Source: Limnobacter olei (GTDB taxonomy: Bacteria; Pseudomonadota; Gammaproteobacteria; Burkholderiales; Burkholderiaceae_B). From it: DNA of 64,000 nucleotides. The position numbers and the translations under genes were made by a program. Positions within the stretch are counted from its first letter, which is position 1. Each line of letters begins with the position of its first letter. The stretch covers positions 1 to 64,000 of the forward strand of contig NZ_JARFJD010000006.1 in NCBI RefSeq assembly GCF_029087225.1. The letters are read 5' to 3'. The notes under the pieces are model-generated. The model was not told where the DNA came from, did not search any database, and saw only the letters and a program-made list of their open reading frames with translations. Below, one piece after another: positions 48,093 through 56,167 of the stretch.

Positions 48093-49156
48093 GGCTGTAC
48101 TGCTTGCTCTGGTGGTTCTGGCAAACGAGCACTGGTACCGCAGGCGTGGCAATACTTTGAAAAAGTACTTTTGCGAGAGCCACAGTTTGCGCACTTGTCG
48201 TGAAGACCTATTCCGCAATGCGGACAAAAATCAATACCCGTGTCTTTCAAATCAACCGTGCGTTCACAGCCAGGGCAAATGCCTTTGAGTAAACGCGCCA
48301 GGGCTGTGTCGTAATCCAGAACTTCACGTCGTTTTGTTTCCGGCTGTTCCTCAGCCAATCGTTGCTCTTCAAGGTAACGGTTCAGAGCAAGAATGGCCTG
48401 ACGCCCCACCAACACCGTGATGACAATACCCACGATGTAGCGAATGTAGCCGCCATAACTGGGCAAATATGGCACCAACTCAACGAAAAATACAAACAAG
48501 GCGAAATAGATGAATCCCCATGCGAAAGGCCAATAAGTGCTTTGGCGCTTGGTTTTATAAAGCCAGCCAGCAACCAGCAGCAGGGGCAGAGTCAAAGCAA
48601 GGCGATACGCAAAAACGCGCAATTCCTGGCTTTGAGTGGCACTGGTGTACTCACCTTGCGCAGCACGTTCCAGTTCATTCAAACGCAATTGAGCTTTTCG
48701 GTTGGCCTGCTGTGCATCTAGCAGCAATTTCTGCTGCATCTCCAACTGTGCCAAAGCAACCCGTTCCAAGGCCTGCAAGTTGTCAACTCGTTGGGTTCTC
48801 GCAATCAGTTCTTGGTCCTGAGTGGGAAGTGCGGTGGCCTTGCGGGTGGCCACCCAAGCCATGAATTTTTCACGCTCTGAGTCAGTGTCAGCCTCAGCGG
48901 CACTGTGTTTTAGCCTGGACTGTTCCAAGGCATCACTCACCTCGCGCTCATTCAGTTCCGTCTTTCGAATTTGCTCCCGAACCGTTTTCAGTTCGATCGG
49001 ATCCATGAAATCTTCGAGCGTTTGGGTTTGCTCAATTTGAGGCAAATCGCCAACAAGCGTGCCCCCCAAACCAATCAGGAACCATGCGAACACCACGGCC
49101 ACAAGCCACAGGCCACGTCGAAACCATTTTTCTGACAACCTCAGTGATTTGCTCAT
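48089..49156 (-). CDS. Coiled-coil membrane protein with C-terminal zinc ribbons
   Basis: No function recognised. The 355-residue protein has an N-terminal membrane helix (about 15-36), a long charged helical/coiled-coil region (about 50-175), then three hydrophobic helices (about 180-250). A cytosolic tail follows with four CxxC pairs in about 60 residues (CPGC, CPHC, CANC, CHAC), which form two zinc ribbons, and it ends in a Pro-rich stretch. Similar zinc-ribbon membrane proteins are found in Burkholderiales without known role. It stands alone, transcribed toward the pyrophosphohydrolase gene. Confidence 0.85.
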   Translation of the reverse strand: MSKSLRLSEKWFRRGLWLVAVVFAWFLIGLGGTLVGDLPQIEQTQTLEDFMDPIELKTVREQIRKTELNEREVSDALEQSRLKHSAAEADTDSEREKFMAWVATRKATALPTQDQELIARTQRVDNLQALERVALAQLEMQQKLLLDAQQANRKAQLRLNELERAAQGEYTSATQSQELRVFAYRLALTLPLLLVAGWLYKTKRQSTYWPFAWGFIYFALFVFFVELVPYLPSYGGYIRYIVGIVITVLVGRQAILALNRYLEEQRLAEEQPETKRREVLDYDTALARLLKGICPGCERTVDLKDTGIDFCPHCGIGLHDKCANCGSRKSTFSKYCHACGTSARLPEPPEQAVQP

Positions 49157-49204
49157 CTGAATCTCATCCTGTTCTTATATGGTTTTCAACAACGCGCGAG
49201 TCGC

Positions 49205-50041
49205 CTATTTCAGATACCGCGCATGGAACCGCAAATGATCTTCAATGAAGCTGGCAATAAAGTAGTAGCTGTGATCGTACCCAACTTGGTAACGAACCTC
49301 GGCCAGATAGCCTGTTTCCTTTAAAGCCGCCTCCAGCAATTCGGTTTTTAATTGCGAAGCAAGAAAATTGTCGGCCAAACCCTGATCTATCAGCATGGGA
49401 AGCTGCTGCGCGCCTGAGCGAATCAGCGCCACAGTGTCATGACGCTGCCAGGCTTCAGGGTTGTTACCCAGGTACAACGCCAGGGCCTTCTGCCCCCAGG
49501 GGCACTGCATGGGGCTTACGATAGGAGAAAACGCACTCACCGCGACATAAAGTGCTGGGTTGCTCAATGCAATGGTGAGCGCGCCATGCCCCCCCATTGA
49601 GTGGCCAAGCACAGATTTACGTTTACTGACCGGCAAACCCTCTTCAATCAGGGCTGGCAACTCATCGACTATGTAGCTGTACATTTTGTAATGTGAGCTC
49701 CATGGCGCTTCAGTCGCGTCCACATAAAACCCGGCACCCAAGCCAAAATCATAGGCTTTGTCTGGGTCATCAGGTACACCATCACCACGCGGGCTGGTGT
49801 CGGGCATCACCACAGCAATGCCCAACTCAGCTGCCACTCGCTGGGCACCCGCCTTTGTCGCAAAATTTTGGTCGGTGCACGTTAATCCGGACAACCAGTA
49901 AGCCACCGGCACCTTTTGCCCCGCTTGCGTTTGGGGTGGCAAGTAAACACTAAACTGCATGGTGCAGTTCAGTGCTTCTGACACATGTTCATACTGGTTT
50001 TGCAGACCGCCAAAGCATTGAACGCTACTGAGTAATTTCAT
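49205..50041 (-). CDS. fghA: S-formylglutathione hydrolase
   Basis: Second step of glutathione-dependent formaldehyde oxidation: hydrolysis of S-formylglutathione to formate and glutathione. The 278-residue esterase D-family alpha/beta hydrolase has the nucleophile motif GHSMGGHGA (Ser148), WLSGLTCTDQNF near the N-terminus, and an acid and base in DQGLADNF and GYDHSYYF. It begins one nucleotide after the adhC stop codon, so the two enzymes are coexpressed. Confidence 0.96.
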   Translation of the reverse strand: MKLLSSVQCFGGLQNQYEHVSEALNCTMQFSVYLPPQTQAGQKVPVAYWLSGLTCTDQNFATKAGAQRVAAELGIAVVMPDTSPRGDGVPDDPDKAYDFGLGAGFYVDATEAPWSSHYKMYSYIVDELPALIEEGLPVSKRKSVLGHSMGGHGALTIALSNPALYVAVSAFSPIVSPMQCPWGQKALALYLGNNPEAWQRHDTVALIRSGAQQLPMLIDQGLADNFLASQLKTELLEAALKETGYLAEVRYQVGYDHSYYFIASFIEDHLRFHARYLK

Positions 50042-50042
50042 A

Positions 50043-51218
<1,176 letters not shown>

Positions 51219-51292
51219 TCATGACCACCCTGCACGCTGCTAGCCGCATTTGAAGTGTGGTAGTGTCTTGAAACAATTAAAAGCATGCCTTT

Positions 51293-51318
51293 GTAACCGA
51301 ATGACCCTTCCTAGCGAA
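51293..51318 (+). promoter_or_regulatory. Candidate ECF (SigF-type) autoregulatory promoter
   Basis: GTAACC, a spacer of exactly 16 nt, then CGAA. From memory this matches the promoter consensus described for the SigF/NrsF system of Caulobacter (GTAACC and CGAA elements). It overlaps the usual start codon of the adjacent ECF sigma gene. If it is real, translation must begin downstream, probably at GTG 51328. Confidence 0.5.
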
Positions 51319-51882
51319 CCCAATACTGTGCCCCCTCAGGATGATTTTGAGCTATCGCTCAAGCCCCTTTGGATGCGTGCGCAAGGCGGAGACTCCGCAG
51401 CCTACCGGGAAGCGCTGTTGAAAATTGCTCAGCGTCTACGTCGTTTTTACAGTCGCAGGCTTCAAGCCCTGCCCGACGAGGTTGAGGACTTGGTGCAAGA
51501 GACCTTATTGGCTTTGCACATGCAACGTGGCACATATGACGAGACATTGCCCGTGAGCAGTTGGGTGTTTGCAATTGCGCGGCATAAGCTGGTGGATTTA
51601 TGGCGTAGACGTGGTCGACGAGACAATTTAAACGATTCTCTTGACGACATGACTGAGGACCAACACCCTGCCACGCAGGAGGAACTGCCCTCGAAACGTG
51701 ATTTGGGAGTATTGCTTGAACAACTGCCTGAACTGCAAAGACAAGCCATTCTGCTCACCAAGATTGAAGGTCTGTCGATGATTGAGGCCTCGGAGCGCAG
51801 CGGTGTATCCGTAGCCGCTCTGAAAGTACAAGTACACCGGGGATTGAAACAACTGGCAGCTTTGGTCAGGAGTGAAACATGA
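51301..51882 (+). CDS. ECF RNA polymerase sigma factor, SigF-like, paired with NrsF
   Basis: Alternative sigma factor for an envelope or oxidative-stress regulon. From ATG 51301 the protein has 193 residues, with sigma region 2 (about 30-95; DEVEDLVQETLLALH, SWVFAIARHKLVDLWRR) and region 4 (about 130-185; LLEQLPELQRQAILLTKIEGLS, then a helix-turn-helix). The gene overlaps the following anti-sigma gene by 4 nt, which is typical of the SigF-NrsF pair. The start is uncertain: a GTG at 51328 would give 184 residues and agree with the promoter-like motif at 51293-51318; a TTG at 51250 is also possible. No strong ribosome-binding site precedes any of them. Confidence 0.9.
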   Translation: MTLPSEPNTVPPQDDFELSLKPLWMRAQGGDSAAYREALLKIAQRLRRFYSRRLQALPDEVEDLVQETLLALHMQRGTYDETLPVSSWVFAIARHKLVDLWRRRGRRDNLNDSLDDMTEDQHPATQEELPSKRDLGVLLEQLPELQRQAILLTKIEGLSMIEASERSGVSVAALKVQVHRGLKQLAALVRSET

Positions 51883-52514
51883 AAACTGATGAACTGATCA
51901 CGATGATTTCAAACCAGGCTGGCCCTGCCCCCAAGGTATCGGTGGCCGATCGCCTGGTGCCGGCCGGTATGGTGGGTGGCCTGATCGCTGCGGCGATCGT
52001 ATTGGGTGTTCTGGGCTTGATACCCGGTGAGATGTTTTCTGAGCCAGGCCCCTGGATCAAAATTGGATACGCCAGCACACTGACCATTGCCGCAGGCTGG
52101 CTGTTTACTCGCCTCGGGAAACCGGGAGCCTCTGGCAAACAAGCCATATCGGCTGTGGTTGGAGTGGTGTTGCTGATGTTGATGGCAGGGGTACTTTCTT
52201 ATCTGGGCACTCCGGCATCTGAACGAGCCGCCGCACTCTTGGGACACTCCTGGTTGGTTTGCTCATGGGCCATTTTGGGGCTGTCACTTCCAGTGATGGC
52301 CGGTTCATTTTGGGCCATGCGTGGGTTTGCACCAACCAAGCTGATTTCTGCCGGCACTGCCTGCGGATTATTTTCCGGCTCGGTGGCGGCTTTGGCTTAT
52401 GCTTTAGCCTGCACCGAACCTGCGGCGCCTTTCATTGCTGTTTGGTACACACTGGGTATTGCGTTGTGCGGTGTATTGGGCGCAGCGCTTGGACCCAAAT
52501 TATTGCGCTGGTAA
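51879..52514 (+). CDS. nrsF: NrsF-family (DUF1109) membrane anti-sigma factor
   Basis: Holds the cognate ECF sigma factor at the inner membrane and releases it upon stress. The 211-residue protein begins MKTDELITMISNQAGPAP, the typical cytosolic sigma-binding N-terminus of DUF1109 proteins, followed by six membrane helices (about 28-48, 60-78, 88-108, 124-144, 155-176, 184-204). Cysteines at 128, 162 and 178 lie in or near the helices; paired cysteines are important for sensing in Caulobacter NrsF by recollection. ATGA overlap with the sigma gene. Confidence 0.88.
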   Translation: MKTDELITMISNQAGPAPKVSVADRLVPAGMVGGLIAAAIVLGVLGLIPGEMFSEPGPWIKIGYASTLTIAAGWLFTRLGKPGASGKQAISAVVGVVLLMLMAGVLSYLGTPASERAAALLGHSWLVCSWAILGLSLPVMAGSFWAMRGFAPTKLISAGTACGLFSGSVAALAYALACTEPAAPFIAVWYTLGIALCGVLGAALGPKLLRW

Positions 52515-52543
52515 ACAAGACTGCCGCCGCGCCATCCTACATC

Positions 52544-53167
52544 CTAAGCAGGTGGGTCAATACGCATCGTGCTCGATGTATTTACACGATACCAACCAGC
52601 AATGCTATATCGGTGGCGCTTGGCGGGCAGTACTTCATGTGGGAAGTCTTCACTTAAAAACACAGCGAGGGTTCCACCCTGTGGCTGAACAGTTTCCAGA
52701 ACATCCTGCGTACCTAGGTCTGAATACAAGATCATTTCCCCGCCATCTTCTGGGCCCCATTCCGGGTTCAGGTACAACACCACCGACAAAATCCGGTTGG
52801 CCTGTCCCTTGAACGCGTCCACATGGGTTCTGTAAAAAGCACCCGGTGCGTAATGTGCGAAATGAGATTCAAAGGAGAACAGACCCAACATTAAAGTGCG
52901 ATTCAAGTATTGCTGTAGCTGTACGCTGAATTCTAGCCAGCGACCTGCAGCACCGCCATGTGTGCTTTCAATCCACGCAATTTCGTCACGACGAATCTCT
53001 GTGTTCGATTGCTGGCCGTGCGCGCGCCCAATACCAGCCTGTTTCAATGCTTCAGAAGGTATAGAAGTAAAAGTGTCCAACAGTTCAGAGATCAAACAAG
53101 GCGGCAGTGCGTTCTTTTGAATGCTGTAACCCTTTGACCGAAGATCACTCGCGATTAAATCAAACAT
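52544..53167 (-). CDS. 2-oxoglutarate/Fe(II)-dependent dioxygenase (prolyl 4-hydroxylase type)
   Basis: A 207-residue SM-20/PHD-type oxygenase. The double-stranded beta-helix carries the iron triad in YRTHVDAF (His115, Asp117) and FPHEVLP (His177), with a 2-oxoglutarate-binding arginine in RHRYSIAGW (Arg186). The substrate is unknown; protein prolyl hydroxylation or a small-molecule oxidation are both possible. ATG 53167 (MFDLIASDLRSKGY) is chosen over a start 24 nt further upstream. It converges on nrsF with 29 nt between. Confidence 0.88.
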   Translation of the reverse strand: MFDLIASDLRSKGYSIQKNALPPCLISELLDTFTSIPSEALKQAGIGRAHGQQSNTEIRRDEIAWIESTHGGAAGRWLEFSVQLQQYLNRTLMLGLFSFESHFAHYAPGAFYRTHVDAFKGQANRILSVVLYLNPEWGPEDGGEMILYSDLGTQDVLETVQPQGGTLAVFLSEDFPHEVLPAKRHRYSIAGWYRVNTSSTMRIDPPA

Positions 53168-53235
53168 GACTCTTGGAATCCAAAAAAGCACTCACTTCGA
53201 ATGATCGAAGTGTAGCGCCTCCGCGATACTTGGAA

Positions 53236-54147
53236 TCAAGCGTGTGCCAAAAGTTGACCGATGGCGTTGGAAAGTGAAGTCGAATCAAACTTCTTCACGT
53301 AAATGTTCACCCCAGCTTCAATACCTCGTCGGGCGTTTTCCTCAGAAGTTAAAGACGAGTACATGATGATCGGAATGTTCTTGAATCTCGGATCACCCTT
53401 AAGCTTTCTGGTCAAGGTGCAGCCATCCATGATGGGCATTTCCTCGTCGACCAACACCAAAGAAACCCGCTCTTCCAATTCTTCTGAATTCTGATTGGCA
53501 CTGGAAGCAATCGCCAACAACTTTTGCTCAGCCTCAACACCATTGACCGCATGGCTGTGTTTCAAACCCATGGTGTCCAGCACTTCGCTGATTTTTCGTC
53601 GAGCCACAATCGAATCATCGACAAAAAACACAGGTCCAGCCTTGTTCAATTCAAAACCAGTAGTCACAGGTGTCGCATCTTTTTCAGGCAACACGCGGTG
53701 ACACACGCTTTCAATGTCCACCAAAGACACCAGACTGCCATCTTTGAGCATCACCACGCCGAAAACGGATCCTTCTTCGGAATCGTACTTTTGCGGGGGC
53801 TTCACATCGGACCAAGGCACCCGAATGATTTTGTCGACATCGGTGACCGCGAAAGCAACTGAACGGGACGCAAATTCAGAAATAATCATTTTGGAGTTGG
53901 GTTCGCCGGTGGACATGCCAATCGCATCTCCAAGCGAGACAACAGGCAACACCTGTCCACGCAGCGAAATTACGCCGTTCATGGCACCTTGCTGCCCAGG
54001 AATCTGGGTGACCTGCGACAGTTCAGTGACTTCCCGAATCTTGAATACGTTCAAGCCGAAAATTTCCTGACCACCCAAGGAAAAAAGCAGAATTTCAATC
54101 ATCTCGGTGGATGATTCGCCAGGGGTTCGTTCGTTGTTGTAGTTCAT
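53236..54147 (-). CDS. cheV: Chemotaxis coupling protein CheV
   Basis: Couples receptors to CheA and can be phosphorylated. The 303-residue protein has a CheW domain (about 15-160; EIFGLNVFKIREV, GAMNGVISLRGQVLPVVSL) and a C-terminal receiver domain (about 172-300) with the acidic pair Asp177-Asp178, phosphorylation site Asp234 in LVDEEMP, Ser264 and Lys285. All key receiver residues are present. No other chemotaxis or flagellar gene is in the window, so this is an orphan copy. Confidence 0.95.
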   Translation of the reverse strand: MNYNNERTPGESSTEMIEILLFSLGGQEIFGLNVFKIREVTELSQVTQIPGQQGAMNGVISLRGQVLPVVSLGDAIGMSTGEPNSKMIISEFASRSVAFAVTDVDKIIRVPWSDVKPPQKYDSEEGSVFGVVMLKDGSLVSLVDIESVCHRVLPEKDATPVTTGFELNKAGPVFFVDDSIVARRKISEVLDTMGLKHSHAVNGVEAEQKLLAIASSANQNSEELEERVSLVLVDEEMPIMDGCTLTRKLKGDPRFKNIPIIMYSSLTSEENARRGIEAGVNIYVKKFDSTSLSNAIGQLLAHA

Positions 54148-54262
54148 GGATGGATTGACCGTTGACGTAGTTCAGTCTGTATTCTGAACCAAGTAAAAAC
54201 GAATCAAATCCTTAGGAAGGGGGATAAAAGCGGTCTTTTACGTCTTTAAAAAGACGACAAAC

Positions 54263-54931
54263 TTAGCCTAAATAAGCGGACAATTCCTCGCGGGGATCGG
54301 CAAGCAAAGGACCTGCTTGAGGCAAGGCAATTGAGCCAATCGGCTGTGCTACAGCATCCATCAACAACTCGCGAAACTCACCCTGCCAGCCTCCATCGAA
54401 GGTATCGCTAAACTCTGGTTGAGAAGCTTCAGCCTGAGCTACGGCCTGTTCAATAAAATCAAGCAATGAAAATCCAGCCCCCCCAGTCGTTAGGGTCTCG
54501 AGTGATTCATCTGCAATCAAGCTTGCACTGGAAAATCCGGACTGTTGAATTCCGAACGTGCTTTCATCTTCAAGAGACGAGCCTTCGAAGCGCGACAGCA
54601 ATTCTGGATTTTGAACATCTGACCCGACGAAACCATTGGGCAACTCACTCGGCTCTTCAGATGTATTCGAGAAAACAGATCGTAAAGTCACGACAGTGGT
54701 ATGGGAATCAAAAAGCAACCGCTCCAGGGACTGCGAGGTTGATTCGGCATTGCTTTGAACGCTTATGTCAATCAATTCATAGAAAGGAAGGCTCTCATCT
54801 GCATTTGGCAAATTAAGCGTCACTGGTGAGACATTCAAGCTGACAGCGCTGTAGGACTGGGCAGTGGCCCCCCCTAAAAGCGCAATGGCTTGATTCGTTT
54901 GATCTGAAACTTGATTTTGAATACCGCTCAT
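54263..54931 (-). CDS. Acidic hypothetical protein
   Basis: No family recognised. The 222-residue protein is acidic and rich in Ser, Glu, Leu and Gln, with no signal peptide, no membrane helix and no cysteine. The N-terminus (DQTNQAIALLGGATAQSYSAVSLNVS) is followed by long low-complexity, probably disordered stretches and a more structured C-terminus (FRELLMDAVAQPIGSIALP). It lies upstream of cheV on the same strand (115-nt gap holding a small AT-rich hairpin at 54241-54256), so it could be cotranscribed with it. The reading frame is intact across 669 nt and antisense frames are shorter. Confidence 0.65.
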   Translation of the reverse strand: MSGIQNQVSDQTNQAIALLGGATAQSYSAVSLNVSPVTLNLPNADESLPFYELIDISVQSNAESTSQSLERLLFDSHTTVVTLRSVFSNTSEEPSELPNGFVGSDVQNPELLSRFEGSSLEDESTFGIQQSGFSSASLIADESLETLTTGGAGFSLLDFIEQAVAQAEASQPEFSDTFDGGWQGEFRELLMDAVAQPIGSIALPQAGPLLADPREELSAYLG

Positions 54932-55078
54932 CTTCGTTTAATGCCTTTGTTCCCAATCTTAATTTAAGCAAAAGCGATGCAAAGACTCAATCAGGAAAGT
55001 GATATGTTTCAATCACTTATTTGTAGGCATTTGATGCGTTTTATTAGGAAAAGTTACTTAATCCCCCCCTCTTTGGGG

Positions 55079-56065
55079 TTATTGATTGGCCACGGCCACG
55101 TAAAACCATTCCTGACCGGGCTGCGACAAAGTGTTCGGAAAAACAATAAATCCATCCCGACTGGCCCTTACCTCTTCCCCGCTCTGTCGAATGCCGATTA
55201 ACTCGCCTTTTCGTATGGGATCAAAACTGGACCAAGCACGCACAAACTGATCATCAAAATGTTGCTTGTCGTTTACCTCGACCAAACTTAGGTGTTGGTA
55301 ATCACTCACCGGTGGCACTGAAGGTCCTTCAATCAATTCCAGATGCAACAAGGTGTTGGAGATGGCAAGGTAGGCCACATCTGGGCCCGAAGGATCATCA
55401 TGCTGACCACACTCCAGAGTAACTGCATACCCACCAGTGGAGCGCATACACTCCGTCGTACCCATGCCATAACGCGGATCTGTATTTAAACCTTCCCCCG
55501 ATTGACCTGTCGCCTTCAAGTAAGCAACTCGGTTCGCAACACCTTTGGCATAGGTATCGAGCCAGCCGTCTACGAATCGGCTTACCCCCAGTCGCAAAGC
55601 CAAACTGCGCTCCGCATTTTCGTGCTTGAAAGATTCAAGTTTGCTGTTGTTGTTCTTTGGTCCAAACAAAGCGAAAGGCACATCTCCTTTCTGAAAACTA
55701 TGTATATCCAGCAACACGTCATGCGCAGCCAGCAAGGGACAAAGCCAATTCGCCACATGGTCTTCAAAATCAACTGGGTTATTGGTCGGCGTCAAATTGC
55801 GGTTCAGGTTTCTGTCGCCATTGCGCTGTTTGCGGTTGTAAGCCAAGGGGTTGGTAATTGGCACAAAGGTAAGCTGCCCTTTTGCAAGCACACGCTCACC
55901 AACCTCAAACTCTTGAATCATTTTCAAGATAGCCTTGCTGCCCGATACCTCGTTACCATGCACAGCCCCCAGCACGATCAATTTTGGACCAGGCTGCAAC
56001 GCAGTGAACGTGACTGACTTGAACTGCAATGGATGAGGAATGGTGGGAAGTGCTGGAAACTGCAT
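55079..56065 (-). CDS. AstE/aspartoacylase-family zinc deacylase
   Basis: A 328-residue zinc carboxypeptidase-fold enzyme related to succinylglutamate desuccinylase and aspartoacylase. Zinc ligands are visible in GAVHGNEVSG (His36, Glu39) and DIHSF (His122). The NRKQRNGDRNLNRN segment provides the substrate carboxylate-binding arginines, and a catalytic glutamate is likely in TLECGQH. ATG 56065 gives MQFPALPTIPHP; an open upstream extension would run into the neighbouring terminator. No arginine succinyltransferase genes are nearby, so the AST pathway is not implied; the true N-acyl substrate is unknown. Confidence 0.85.
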   Translation of the reverse strand: MQFPALPTIPHPLQFKSVTFTALQPGPKLIVLGAVHGNEVSGSKAILKMIQEFEVGERVLAKGQLTFVPITNPLAYNRKQRNGDRNLNRNLTPTNNPVDFEDHVANWLCPLLAAHDVLLDIHSFQKGDVPFALFGPKNNNSKLESFKHENAERSLALRLGVSRFVDGWLDTYAKGVANRVAYLKATGQSGEGLNTDPRYGMGTTECMRSTGGYAVTLECGQHDDPSGPDVAYLAISNTLLHLELIEGPSVPPVSDYQHLSLVEVNDKQHFDDQFVRAWSSFDPIRKGELIGIRQSGEEVRASRDGFIVFPNTLSQPGQEWFYVAVANQ

Positions 56066-56121
56066 GGCAGAAATTGGCAAATGAAGGCGATCTGTGGAGG
56101 TTACCACAAACCTGTGGCCAT

Positions 56122-56148
56122 AAAAAAAGGGCAGCCCAAGCTGCCCTT
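56122..56148 (-). terminator. Intrinsic terminator downstream of the RND permease gene
   Basis: On the minus strand a perfect 9-bp stem AAGGGCAGC / GCTGCCCTT with a 4-nt loop followed by a T7 run. It lies 20 nt after the permease stop codon and closes the 56-63 kb cluster, separating it from the deacylase gene. Confidence 0.88.
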
Positions 56149-56167
56149 GAGTTCGTGACAACACCAA

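Noticed and set aside
54241-54256. Inverted repeat CGTCTTT/AAAGACG after the acidic protein gene as a terminator
   Set aside because: It is AT-rich and not followed by a T-run on the minus strand; too weak to call.
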